Of a DNA stretch of 32,293 bases, positions 20,934 through 29,962 are shown one piece after another. Location of the stretch: assembly GCA_030263555.1 (NCBI GenBank), contig SZPE01000052.1, positions 1 to 32,293 of the forward strand, read 5' to 3'. The notes below the pieces were generated by a model that did no database searches, was not told the DNA's origin, and saw only the letters and a list, made by a program, of their open reading frames with translations. A program made the translations under genes and the position numbers. This stretch comes from CFX2 sp014338005 (lineage in GTDB: Bacteria > Chloroflexota > Anaerolineae > Aggregatilineales > Phototrophicaceae). Every line of letters begins with the position of its first letter. The stretch's first letter is position 1.

Positions 20934-23888
20934 TTATGCCCAGTCCGGCGGCGTGATGCAGCCCGCGCTGACCAGTTCCGCCGGGTTGGGGTAGTCCGCC
21001 GGGATGCCCGGTGCGGTGACGCTTTCGCCCGCCGCGATGCGCGCCGCGACCATTTTGTTGAGCGCGAGAAGCTGCGCCAGCACGTCGCTCACCTCACCCC
21101 CGTCAGGCGCGGCCTGACTTCCCCTCTCCATGACATGGGGAGGGGATTTAGGGGAGGGGAAACCATACGCTGCCAGCACGGCCTCGTCCAGCGCGGCATG
21201 TAAATCCTTGAGCGGGCTGCTGCCCGGCTGTTCCAGCGACCGGTACAGGTCGCGCAGCGTCAGGCGCGGGTTCTTCTGCATGGCCTGGCGGCGGTATTCG
21301 TGCAGCGCGCGCCCGGCGTCGGCGACGGCTTTCACCTGCGCGGCGGTCGGGTTCTGCGGCCAGGGGAAGGTGTCGAAGACGCTGTGCGGGGTGTAGCGGT
21401 AATCGCTTTTGAGCGTGGACGCTTTTTCGGTGAACCACAGCCAATGCGCGTTCGATTGCAGGATGCCGAAGCTGTAGTCGTCGTCGAACATAAACGCCTG
21501 TATAGTTACATCAGGTCGTATCTTGGTCGACATAAAATCGAATATCGGACGCTTTGTAACCTGAGAGCAACCGATAAAACGTGACAAGGCTACCATTTCT
21601 TCGAGCATATCATGGCGACCATAGGAGTGCTTCCACCATTGACGCAGGAACATTTCGTGATGGTGGTTTATTTTTGCATTTGGGTCATCAGCAAGCGCCT
21701 TCCTATTCTTTTCAGCTTCTTCTACTGCCTTTGCTTCACGAATCGGCAAGACTGTTTCCTGAATGTGTTTGAAAGCGGCTTTAAACTGCTGCGCTTCGAT
21801 CATATCAAAGGCATTAAGATCAATCACGTAACGGCTTGGCTTGCTGCTCGATACGGCAATTAAATCCCGCCCAATCAAGAATGGGAAAAGCACCTGTTTG
21901 CTCATCGGGTCACGCTTAATCATGTCGCGTGCTTCGTCCGGCGACAGCACAAATGCCGCATGGCCGGGAATCTGCCCCTGAAACACGCGCTTCGGTTCGG
22001 TATTGCAGGCCAGCGTTTGCGCCGCGCTCACGTCGGTTTTGACCGACAGGCTGCTGTTAATGGCCGGCACTTCGATCATGGTGTCGCCGTCCAGCCACAG
22101 GCGCGGTGTCCGTCCGGCGGCGGACACGATAGATCGTGTCCCGGCGTCTCCGGCATCGGCGGGTTGGGGGGTGAGGGCTTTCTCCCAGCAGGCAATCGAA
22201 ACGTGGACTTTGGCCTCGCCCGACCAGGGCATGGACGAAACGGCCTCGAAGATATGGCCGTCGTTGGCGGTCACGTAGTCCAGCCCGCCGATGCGGGAAT
22301 AGTTCTGGCGGATGGTATTGGTGCCGACCAGCCCGGCGCGCGTCCCCGGTTTCATCACCTCGTGCGCTTTGCGAAACCAGTACACGCAGTAGTCGGCGTT
22401 GCCCGGCACGTCCGGGAAGGCCGCCCGCACGCGGTTGACGTATTCGGCGCTGTGTTCCTGTTTCAGCCGCTTCGCGCCCAGGTAGGGTGGGTTGCCGATG
22501 CAGGCGTCGAAGTCCGGCCAGGGTTCAAAAAGGGCGTCGGCGCAGCGGATGTTATCGTCCAGGTTATCCAGCGGCAGCGGGTTTTCGGCGGAATGCGCCT
22601 CGTCAATCGCCAGCTTGCGGGCGATCATCAGCGTGGCTTTCGCCAGTTCGACGGCGAAGGGTTTGATGTCAAAACCGTAAAACTGCCGCGCGGTGACGAA
22701 GCCCATCTCTAGCTGGCCGCCGTTCTGCTCTTGCAGCCGCAGCAGGATTTCATGTTCCAGCGCCTTCATTTCGCGGTAGGCCACGTAGAGGAAATTGCCG
22801 CTGCCGCAGGCCGGGTCAAGCACGCGGTAATGCCGCAGTTCCTCTTGCAGGGCGCGCAGGTCGGCGGCGCTGCTGGCCGCCGCGATTCGTTCGCGCCAGG
22901 GGCGGGTGATGACCGGACGCACGATGCGTAAAATGTCGGTTTCGCTGGTGTAATGCCCGCCGATCTGGTGGCGTTCCGCCGCGTCCATGCTCTGCTCGAA
23001 GATCGTGCCGAAGATGCCGGGGTGGATTTTGGCCCAGTCCTGGCGGGCGGCCTCGCGCAGCAGGCGCAGTTCTTCGGTGGTCAGTTCCACCGGGTCAATG
23101 CGGGCGAACAGGCCGCCGTCGAAATAATCCACGCCGTAAAAACGCCCGGCGCGTTCCTGGCCGGGGCGGTTCATGGCGTGGAACAGCAGCGTCATCAGGT
23201 CGTAGGAACTGGCGCCCTGCTGGCAGTCCTCGATGATCTGGGTGAAGACGTAACGCGGCAGCAGGCCGATGTCCTCGGCAAACAGCGCCATCATACATTG
23301 CAGGATGAACCGCTGCGCCGTCTCGCGGTCGAGCCTGCGCTGGCCGATGGGCCGCAGCAGCGATTGAAACACCCGCGACAGGCTGAAGGCGGCTTCCTGG
23401 GTGACGGCCACCCGGTCATAATCAAAGATGGGCGTTTCCGGGCGGGGGAACAAAAAGGCCAGCGGCCCCCAGCGTTCCGGCAGGTCGGCCACGCGCACTT
23501 TGTCCATCGGGTCGCGGGGCTGGTGGTTGAAGTCGTAAATCCAGAACTCGTCAAAATTGCACAGGATGACGTACTGCGGGCGTTTGTCGGCCAAGTCAAT
23601 CCAGTAATCCAGCGCCTGGTTGTAGTGCTGGCGCAGGTCTTCGCCGCGTTTTTTCATCTCGATCAGCACGCGCTTCGGGATGACAAAATCGGCAAACGCG
23701 ACCGACGTTCTGCCGTCTTTCTGGCGCTTCACGCGGTCTTCAAAAACGCCGCCGGCTTCCAGCGCGCCGGCATAACCGAAGGCCACAAACAGCCGGTCGA
23801 GGAACACCTGGGCCTCGCCGCGTTCGTCGCCGCGAAGGTAAGTTTTGCAGTAGTCAACGAAAGCTTGCAGTTGGGCTTCCCGGCTCAC
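20934..23888 (-). CDS. MmeI-like single-chain restriction-modification enzyme
   Basis: The 984-residue protein joins nuclease, methyltransferase and target-recognition functions, as in type IIL enzymes. The N-terminus has the PD-ExK nuclease with Asp67, nine residues, then Glu77-x-Lys79, matching MmeI spacing. A helical region spans ~160-310. The methyltransferase follows, with DPACGSGNF (358-366) for SAM and NPPY (466-469) for adenine methylation. The predicted target-recognition domain spans ~620-830. It defends the cell by cutting DNA that lacks its own methylation; no separate restriction gene is needed. The start is GTG 23888 with GGGGAG upstream. Two repeat-like insertions and a low-GC target-recognition segment are described separately. 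No nearby mobility genes were seen. Confidence 0.92.
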   Translation of the reverse strand: MSREAQLQAFVDYCKTYLRGDERGEAQVFLDRLFVAFGYAGALEAGGVFEDRVKRQKDGRTSVAFADFVIPKRVLIEMKKRGEDLRQHYNQALDYWIDLADKRPQYVILCNFDEFWIYDFNHQPRDPMDKVRVADLPERWGPLAFLFPRPETPIFDYDRVAVTQEAAFSLSRVFQSLLRPIGQRRLDRETAQRFILQCMMALFAEDIGLLPRYVFTQIIEDCQQGASSYDLMTLLFHAMNRPGQERAGRFYGVDYFDGGLFARIDPVELTTEELRLLREAARQDWAKIHPGIFGTIFEQSMDAAERHQIGGHYTSETDILRIVRPVITRPWRERIAAASSAADLRALQEELRHYRVLDPACGSGNFLYVAYREMKALEHEILLRLQEQNGGQLEMGFVTARQFYGFDIKPFAVELAKATLMIARKLAIDEAHSAENPLPLDNLDDNIRCADALFEPWPDFDACIGNPPYLGAKRLKQEHSAEYVNRVRAAFPDVPGNADYCVYWFRKAHEVMKPGTRAGLVGTNTIRQNYSRIGGLDYVTANDGHIFEAVSSMPWSGEAKVHVSIACWEKALTPQPADAGDAGTRSIVSAAGRTPRLWLDGDTMIEVPAINSSLSVKTDVSAAQTLACNTEPKRVFQGQIPGHAAFVLSPDEARDMIKRDPMSKQVLFPFLIGRDLIAVSSSKPSRYVIDLNAFDMIEAQQFKAAFKHIQETVLPIREAKAVEEAEKNRKALADDPNAKINHHHEMFLRQWWKHSYGRHDMLEEMVALSRFIGCSQVTKRPIFDFMSTKIRPDVTIQAFMFDDDYSFGILQSNAHWLWFTEKASTLKSDYRYTPHSVFDTFPWPQNPTAAQVKAVADAGRALHEYRRQAMQKNPRLTLRDLYRSLEQPGSSPLKDLHAALDEAVLAAYGFPSPKSPPHVMERGSQAAPDGGEVSDVLAQLLALNKMVAARIAAGESVTAPGIPADYPNPAELVSAGCITPPDWA
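21119..21163 (-). repeat. Palindromic repeat inserted in frame in the restriction-modification gene
   Basis: CCCCTCTCC (21121-21129) and GGGGAGGGG (21137-21145) around ATGACAT, followed by ATTTAGGGGAGGGG, match the intergenic repeat at 6867-6905 closely. Here the repeat encodes about 22 residues (about 908-929) between the conserved AAYGF end of the MmeI-like C-terminal helix and the VSDVLAQLLALN block. The reading frame stays open. Confidence 0.7.
22118..22176 (-). repeat. Second palindromic insertion in the restriction-modification gene
   Basis: GGACACGAT (22122-22130) and ATCGTGTCC (22133-22141) form a perfect 9-base inverted repeat with a 2-base centre. About 25 bases on, GGGTTGGGGGGTGAGGG (22161-22177) resembles the G-rich arm of the dispersed repeats. 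The segment encodes about 20 Ala/Gly/Arg-rich residues (about 571-590) between the conserved VSIACWEKA strand and the RLWLDGD strand, where MmeI relatives usually have only a few residues. Evidence is weaker than for the 21119 insertion because I see no second copy of this palindrome in the window. Confidence 0.5.
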
Positions 23889-23975
23889 GCAGTCTCCCCG
23901 GTATACGAACAGGCTGGCACCAGTTTACCTTCAACGGGCGAAAAATAAAACTCGTTTGTGGGCGGCCTTCAGGCC

Positions 23976-26900
23976 TTACGGCGAGGTGGTCACCGGCCAT
24001 TCGCCGGTTTCGTCCAGGCGGACGGCGGTTTCGACCGGGACGGTGAAGGCGAACAGGCTGCCGCCGCCGGGGTTGTTCTCCACCCAGATGCGCCCGCCGT
24101 GCGCTTCGACGGCCATCTTGCAGAAGGTCAGCCCCAGGCCGATGCCGCGCCGCGCCCCGCGCCGCCCCTTAACCTGCACGAAGCGGTCGAACAGGCGGCT
24201 TTTGTATTCGTCCGGCACGCCCGGCCCCTGGTCGGCCACGTCCACGCGCAAAAAACCGGCGGGCGCGCCGGCCAGCCCCGGCTGGTATGCGCGGATGGTG
24301 ATGGCCGTGTCCGCCGGGCTGTATTTGAGGGCGTTATCCACCAGGTTTTGCAGCACGCGCTCGATTTTGTCCCGGTCAACGTTAACCAGCGGAATATCCG
24401 CGCCCACTTCGGAGTTAAGCGCCACTTCCAGTTCGTGCGCCAGCGGGCTGAGTTCGACGCACACGCTGTCCACCAGGGTCGCCAGTTCGGTCGGCTCGGC
24501 CTCCAGGGTAAGCTGGCCGCTTTCCATGCGCGAAATGTCCAGCAGCGAATCCACCCGGCTGAGCAGCTTGCGGATGGCGCGCTGGCTGGTTTCGGTGGTG
24601 GATTCGATAATGCTGCGGTAGGCATTGTTGGCCGGCACGACCTCGCGCAGCAGCTTGAGGCCGGTGGTGACGGCGGTCAGCGGGCTGCGTAAATCATGCA
24701 CGATCATACGCGACAGGTCTTCGCGCATCTGGGCCAGTTCGTGTTCTTCGGTCAGGTTGTAAAACACCATCAAAATACCCAGCGGCGCGCCGTCGGCGCT
24801 GCTGATGGGCATCACGTCGCGCTGGATGTAAACCGCGCCCTGGTCGTTTTCGACGGTGTAAGCGGCGGACTCCAGGCCGACCCAATCGGAACGCGCCTGC
24901 AAACCGCCCACCAGCCCCAAGACCTGCTTGGCGGACTCAAAACCCATGCGGGCGGCCAGGTTCAGCTCCGGGTCGGCCAGCAGGTCTTCGATCTTTCGCC
25001 CGGCCAACTGCTCCGGGGCCAGGCCGATCAAATCCACGCGCGGGTTCGCCAGGGCGATCACCCCGGCGCGGTCTACCAGCACCAGCGCCTCCGTCATGGC
25101 GTTGAGGATGACCTGAAGACGGTCGCGGGCTTCGGAAACCCGCGCGAACAGGCGCGAATTGTAAATGGCGATGGTGGTATGGTTGGCAAGCTGCATGGCA
25201 AAATGCTGGTCTTCGTCGCCGAAGGCATCTTCCTGGCGGCTCTCCAGCACGATCACACCCTGCGGCTGGCTGTCCCGCACGATGGGCGCGGCAAGCTGCG
25301 AGCGCGCGGTTTCCAGCAGGGGCGGCAGCGCCGCGCGGCGCGCATCCGGGACGGTCAGCACGTGGCCGGAACGCAGCGCCTGGCCGGCGATGCTGTGCTG
25401 CAGCGCCGACGCGGTAAAAACCGCCGGATAGCCGCTGCCGGCCAGCACGACCGGCTCGCCGGAATGTTCGTCTTTTAAGACGATCAGGCCGGCATGGGCG
25501 CGTGTCAGTTCCAGGGCGCGCGCCAGCACCAGCGCGCCGATTTCCGGCGGGGACATAGGCGCGGTAAGCTGCCGCCCCAGCGTCGCCAGCGCATACATCT
25601 GCTCGGCGCGGCGTTCAAGTGCCTGGCCGGTTTTGCTGTACTGGCGCGCATTTCTGATGGCCTGGGCGGCCTGGTTGACAAAGGCGCGGATGATCTCAAC
25701 CCCGGTTTCCCCGAACGTTTGGGGTGTATCAAAGTAAAGCACCAGCACACCCAGGCCGGTGTCGCCCACCAGCAGCGGCATTTCGATCCAGGCGGCTTTG
25801 TTCTCCCGGCGCAGGCGCTCCCGGCTGGCCGAGGCGCGCGCATCGGCAGAAACATCGGCCACCAGCACCGGCGGCTGGCGAAAATCGGTCAGCAGCAGGC
25901 CAGGCGGGTCCGCTGTAAAAGCATCGCTGAGGCCGGCGCTGCCCGCCAGTTTCAGCGATTCCTGCTCGGCCAGGAAAACCGCCACGCCGGTCGCGCCGGA
26001 AATCAGCGAGGCCGACGATACTACCGCGTCCAGCACGGCCTCCGGCGAAAGCGTGACCGTCAGCAGAGCCAGCACCCGGTTAAGGACGGCAAGCTGTTCG
26101 GCGCGGGTGATTTGCTGGCGGTAAAGCTGCGCGTTGTCAATGGATGCCCCGGCGCCGGCGCCGATGATACTTAACAGGCGCAGGTCGTCCGGTTTGAGCA
26201 GATGTTTAGGATCGTCGGACATCACGACCATCGCGCCCAGCAGCCGCCCGCCGACTAACAGCGGCACGCCCATCCAGGAATAAACCGGTTCGCCGGGAGG
26301 CAGCAGTCCCAGGCGCGTCGCCTCGCGGTTGACATCCCGGCTGATGAGCAGCGGCTTCTGCGTCCATAAAACGTGCTGGAGCAGTGTATTTTTCGCGGCG
26401 TCCTCGGCAGGACGGTAAGGCTGCCCGCCCCGGACCGCCAGCGGGAAGTCCAGCCGCTGCCGGTCGCCGTCGTACAGCGCCACCAGGAAGTGGTCAACGT
26501 TCAGCAGCCGCGCCACCTGGTTGTAGATGGTTTGCAGCAGGGAGTCCAGATTTAAGTCCGACTGGAGGGCCTGGCCGACCACCGCCAGCGAGCGCGACTC
26601 GTTGATCTGCTGGCGAAGCTGGTGCTGCGCCCGGCTGAGGCCGTACAGCGCCAGGGCAAACGCCGCCGCCCCGGCGATGAAAATTGCCAGCGCGGTCGGC
26701 ACGTCCGCCACCAGCAGCGCGGTCGCCAGGCCGAAAGGAACCGGCAGCACCAGCAGCGCAAACAGTTCCACCGGGTTTTCTCGCAGGATGCGCTGGACAG
26801 AATAACCGACCAGATACATTTCCAGCAGGAAGATCGCCAGATAAACCAGAATGTATAAAACCGCGCAGAGCAGCAGCGCCGGGATGCCCGCGCCCAGCAG

Positions 26901-27344
26901 GTTCGACAGCGGCAGCACACCCCCCGCGGCGCGGTAAAACTGCCCGGCTACCAGAAAACTGAGCGTGACACGGGCGCTGACGGCCACCACGCTGCGCGCC
27001 GTGCGGGCGATCACCGGGCGGCGCAGTAGGCGCTCATGCTGGCGGAAAATCAGCAGCGCGCCCCCGGCCACCCCGCCCAGGAAGATCGCCCAGGTCATCA
27101 CCGGCTGCGCGTCCGGCGGCAGCGACAACAACGCCACCAGGCCGACCATATGGGCGGGGCTTAACTCGCCTTCCGACAGCAGCATCCCAAAATACAGGGT
27201 GAACGCCGTCAGAACGCCGTAAGCCAGCGCCTGCCCGGCATACCGGTTGAGCGCCGTTTCGCCCGGCAGGTGCAGCGCCAGCGTCACACCGGTGACGATA
27301 GCCAGCAGCAGCAGGATGAGCAGGTTAACCGATGCGCGATTCAT
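23976..27344 (-). CDS. Multi-GAF sensor histidine kinase with polytopic N-terminus
   Basis: The 1122-residue kinase starts with about seven membrane helices (residues ~5-240), then three GAF-type sensory domains (~255-405, ~425-565, ~590-730) and a PAS domain (~745-870). The HisKA dimerisation domain follows, with MIVHDLRSPL and His883 as the phosphorylation site. The ATPase domain has NALKY (N-box), DQGPGVPDE (G1) and GIGLGLTF (G2), so all catalytic boxes are intact. It probably senses several signals, possibly redox or small ligands. It lies 103 bases downstream of a related kinase on the same strand, and no response regulator is encoded next to either. Confidence 0.92.
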   Translation of the reverse strand: MNRASVNLLILLLLAIVTGVTLALHLPGETALNRYAGQALAYGVLTAFTLYFGMLLSEGELSPAHMVGLVALLSLPPDAQPVMTWAIFLGGVAGGALLIFRQHERLLRRPVIARTARSVVAVSARVTLSFLVAGQFYRAAGGVLPLSNLLGAGIPALLLCAVLYILVYLAIFLLEMYLVGYSVQRILRENPVELFALLVLPVPFGLATALLVADVPTALAIFIAGAAAFALALYGLSRAQHQLRQQINESRSLAVVGQALQSDLNLDSLLQTIYNQVARLLNVDHFLVALYDGDRQRLDFPLAVRGGQPYRPAEDAAKNTLLQHVLWTQKPLLISRDVNREATRLGLLPPGEPVYSWMGVPLLVGGRLLGAMVVMSDDPKHLLKPDDLRLLSIIGAGAGASIDNAQLYRQQITRAEQLAVLNRVLALLTVTLSPEAVLDAVVSSASLISGATGVAVFLAEQESLKLAGSAGLSDAFTADPPGLLLTDFRQPPVLVADVSADARASASRERLRRENKAAWIEMPLLVGDTGLGVLVLYFDTPQTFGETGVEIIRAFVNQAAQAIRNARQYSKTGQALERRAEQMYALATLGRQLTAPMSPPEIGALVLARALELTRAHAGLIVLKDEHSGEPVVLAGSGYPAVFTASALQHSIAGQALRSGHVLTVPDARRAALPPLLETARSQLAAPIVRDSQPQGVIVLESRQEDAFGDEDQHFAMQLANHTTIAIYNSRLFARVSEARDRLQVILNAMTEALVLVDRAGVIALANPRVDLIGLAPEQLAGRKIEDLLADPELNLAARMGFESAKQVLGLVGGLQARSDWVGLESAAYTVENDQGAVYIQRDVMPISSADGAPLGILMVFYNLTEEHELAQMREDLSRMIVHDLRSPLTAVTTGLKLLREVVPANNAYRSIIESTTETSQRAIRKLLSRVDSLLDISRMESGQLTLEAEPTELATLVDSVCVELSPLAHELEVALNSEVGADIPLVNVDRDKIERVLQNLVDNALKYSPADTAITIRAYQPGLAGAPAGFLRVDVADQGPGVPDEYKSRLFDRFVQVKGRRGARRGIGLGLTFCKMAVEAHGGRIWVENNPGGGSLFAFTVPVETAVRLDETGEWPVTTSP

Positions 27345-27431
27345 CGTCCGTTTTTAACAATTTCCAGACATTTTAGAGTCTAGTGTACACCACTTCGCCG
27401 GAGTATATGGGCAAGAATGGTTAGGATTTTG

Positions 27432-27446
27432 ATAGCCGAAGGCTAT
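27432..27446 (-). terminator. Hairpin at the end of the second kinase gene
   Basis: ATAGCC and GGCTAT form a 6-base stem with a 3-base loop immediately after the TAA of the upstream kinase (minus strand). There is no T tract on that strand, so it would be a weak or factor-assisted terminator, or a mRNA-stabilising hairpin between the two kinase genes. Confidence 0.3.
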
Positions 27447-27447
27447 T

Positions 27448-29787
27448 TTAAGCCAGAGGCAGGGTAAAAGCGAAACATGCGCCGGGCAGCGGGCCGTCCG
27501 GCTCGATCCAGATTTCCTGGCCGTGCGCGTCCAGCACCAGCTTGCAGAAGGTCAAACCCAGGCCGCTGCCTTTAATGCCGCGCGCTGGATAGTTCCCTCG
27601 AACCTGATGATACTTTTCAAAAACATGGCTGCGCTCGGCTTCGGGGATGCCGGGGCCGCTGTCGGCCACCCGCACCAGCACCCGGCCGCGCTCTACCCCG
27701 GCTGAAATCTGAATCTGCCCCCCGGCAGGGGTATAACGCAGCGCGTTATCCAGCAGATTAATCAACACACGGCGGATTTTTTCGCCGTCCACCCGCACGG
27801 CAGGCAGGTCCGGCGGGATGATGAGTTCAACCTGGAGGTTGCCCATCTGAATAGACGGCAGCAGCGATTGGTGGGCGCTGCGGATCAGGTCACCGACCAC
27901 GTGGATGCCGTAGTCGAGATTTAACTGGCGGCTTTCCAGCTTGGCGATGTCCAGCAGGCTGCTGACCAGATTCAACAGCCGTTCAGCATTGACGGTCGCC
28001 AGGCTGAGCGTCTGGAGGGCGATCGGGTATTTCTGGATGTCGGGGATATTATCCTTCGCCAGCCGGACGCCGTTGATGATCGAAGCCAGCGGCCCGCGCA
28101 GGTCATGAACGACCATGTTGGTAATTTCGTCGCGGTATACATCCAGTTGTTTGGCCTCGGTAATATCGCGCAGCGCCAGCAGGCGGCCCACGATGCGGTT
28201 ATCCTTGCCGGTCACAGGCGAGCCGGTTTCCTCGATAAAAAGTTCCTGATTTTGCGCCATCTGGCGTTTAAACTGGCGGCGGGTGATGTGGTCGAGCGCA
28301 AACCAGCGGCTCTGCGCCATCGCCTCCAGTTCATCCTGGGTGTAACCGCCGGTGGGCCGGTCGTACTGGCGGGCCTGCCGCAGCAGCACGTCCACGTAGC
28401 TTTCCCCTACATACTCGCCCAGGTGGATTCCCAGCAGCCGTTCGGCGGAAGGGTTAAATTCCACCAGCCGTCCTTCGTCGTCTATCAGGATCACGCCATC
28501 GCGGGTCGAGTCCAGGATGGCCGACATGCGGTCGTTGCCCTGCCGGATGCGTTCGTGGAGAGTGGCGTTTTCCAGGTGGCCGGCGGCCTGGATTGCCAGC
28601 AAAGCCAGCGCACCGCGCTCGCGCTCCTGGAAGGCGTGCCGCCCGACGGCGACCATGCACAGCACCTCCTGCACCCGCCCCTGGCGTTTAACCGGCGCGG
28701 CCATCAGGCTCAAACGCTGGCTGTCCTGCCCTTTCAGGTCTTCAACAACCTGTATCTCGCCGGTTTCGACCGCCCGATAAGCCGCCTGGCGCAGCGTATC
28801 CACCACGCCGCTGGCCTCATCCGGGCCGGCCAGCTCGCGGCTGGTCAGCCGGGCGAGTTTTCGCGTCGTTTCGTCGTAATGGAACAGGACGGCGTAATGG
28901 CCGCGCAGAATATCCAGGGCAGCTTCGACAACCGCCGCCGCGACCGAGGAAGTATCCGCCGTGCTGGACAGCCGCAGCGACAGTTCCCGCAGGCTGGTGA
29001 GTATATTGATCTGATACTGCAATTCTTCCAGCAGGCGCGCGTTGTGGATGCTAATCAGGGCGTGCGCGCCCAGACTCTTTAAAAAGACGGCCTGTTCTTC
29101 ATCAAAGAAGTTCATAAGTTTGCTTTCCACATTCAGCGCGCCAATCGTCTGGCCGTCCTTGATGAGCGGCACGACCAGCGACGAGCGGTAAACCTGGTTG
29201 GGCGACGCCCGATAATAATCTATCCGGCTGTTGTCTGCCACCAGCATCATTTTACCGGTCTGGATGACGCGGCCAATCACTCCTTCGTCCCGCCCCTGCG
29301 CGAAGTGCGACCGCACCGGACGACCATCCACATCCTCATACGCAATCGCCCACAAGTCATCCTCGTCCGTCACCAGCGCCAGCGCGGCCATATCCGCGCC
29401 GGTAGTGCGGACGGCGATTTCCAGCACTTTGCCAATGATCTCGTTAAAATCCTGCGAGCTGGAAATTTGCTGGACGATCCGTTCGATCAGCGCGAGCTGC
29501 TCCAACCGCCAGGCCACTGCCTGCCGGCTGTTCCTGGACACACCATTTATCGTCACGCTGCGCCCGGCCTGCCGCAGGCGCGCGCCCATCACCAAAGCGG
29601 CGGCCAGGCTGAGGGCGGCCAGCGCCACCGCCGGCAGGCGCACCGACTCGAAGGCTGCCGGCGGCGCGAGCAGCAGAACCACCAGCACCGCGCCGGCTGG
29701 AAGGCTGCCGAGGACAATCAACAGCCCGGAACGGGTGATAAAACGGTTTTTAACCGGGACTTTCTGGACAGATACAGGATTGGTCAT
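27448..29787 (-). CDS. GAF-PAS sensor histidine kinase
   Basis: The 779-residue kinase has two N-terminal membrane helices (~18-38 and ~50-68), two GAF domains (~105-250 and ~270-420) and a PAS domain (~430-550). HisKA follows, with MVVHDLRGPL and His561 as the phospho-acceptor. The ATPase domain has NALRYTP (N-box), DSGPGIPE (G1) and GSGLGLTF (G2). Its layout is close to that of the next kinase but with fewer sensory modules and a simpler membrane anchor. It probably passes phosphate to a regulator encoded elsewhere. An extended -10 promoter lies just upstream at 29823-29831. Confidence 0.92.
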   Translation of the reverse strand: MTNPVSVQKVPVKNRFITRSGLLIVLGSLPAGAVLVVLLLAPPAAFESVRLPAVALAALSLAAALVMGARLRQAGRSVTINGVSRNSRQAVAWRLEQLALIERIVQQISSSQDFNEIIGKVLEIAVRTTGADMAALALVTDEDDLWAIAYEDVDGRPVRSHFAQGRDEGVIGRVIQTGKMMLVADNSRIDYYRASPNQVYRSSLVVPLIKDGQTIGALNVESKLMNFFDEEQAVFLKSLGAHALISIHNARLLEELQYQINILTSLRELSLRLSSTADTSSVAAAVVEAALDILRGHYAVLFHYDETTRKLARLTSRELAGPDEASGVVDTLRQAAYRAVETGEIQVVEDLKGQDSQRLSLMAAPVKRQGRVQEVLCMVAVGRHAFQERERGALALLAIQAAGHLENATLHERIRQGNDRMSAILDSTRDGVILIDDEGRLVEFNPSAERLLGIHLGEYVGESYVDVLLRQARQYDRPTGGYTQDELEAMAQSRWFALDHITRRQFKRQMAQNQELFIEETGSPVTGKDNRIVGRLLALRDITEAKQLDVYRDEITNMVVHDLRGPLASIINGVRLAKDNIPDIQKYPIALQTLSLATVNAERLLNLVSSLLDIAKLESRQLNLDYGIHVVGDLIRSAHQSLLPSIQMGNLQVELIIPPDLPAVRVDGEKIRRVLINLLDNALRYTPAGGQIQISAGVERGRVLVRVADSGPGIPEAERSHVFEKYHQVRGNYPARGIKGSGLGLTFCKLVLDAHGQEIWIEPDGPLPGACFAFTLPLA

Positions 29788-29822
29788 GCCGGTATGGTGG
29801 TAAAAGATTGGGTCATAATTTT

Positions 29823-29831
29823 ATTATAACA
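29823..29831 (-). promoter_or_regulatory. Extended -10 promoter for the kinase pair
   Basis: On the minus strand the sequence TGTTATAAT is a perfect TGnTATAAT extended -10 element. Transcription would start near 29816 and reach the kinase ATG at 29787 with a leader of about 30 bases. No clear -35 is seen, as is usual for extended -10 promoters. Confidence 0.5.
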
Positions 29832-29902
29832 GCACACAATCTAAATCTCCTGTCCAGATTTCACCCAGGGCTTACGCATGAGGATTTCTAAACTGCCCCT
29901 CA

Positions 29903-29932
29903 TTGACGCCCACCCTTTAATAACGGTACGAT
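29903..29932 (+). promoter_or_regulatory. Candidate promoter for the DinB-dtd operon
   Basis: TTGACG (29903-29908) and TACGAT (29927-29932) are 18 bases apart. A start near 29939 would leave a short leader before ATG 29963, which favours that start codon over the in-frame TTG at 29948. Confidence 0.4.
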
Positions 29933-29962
29933 TAAAGTAGGAGAGCGTTGGGGAATAAACTG

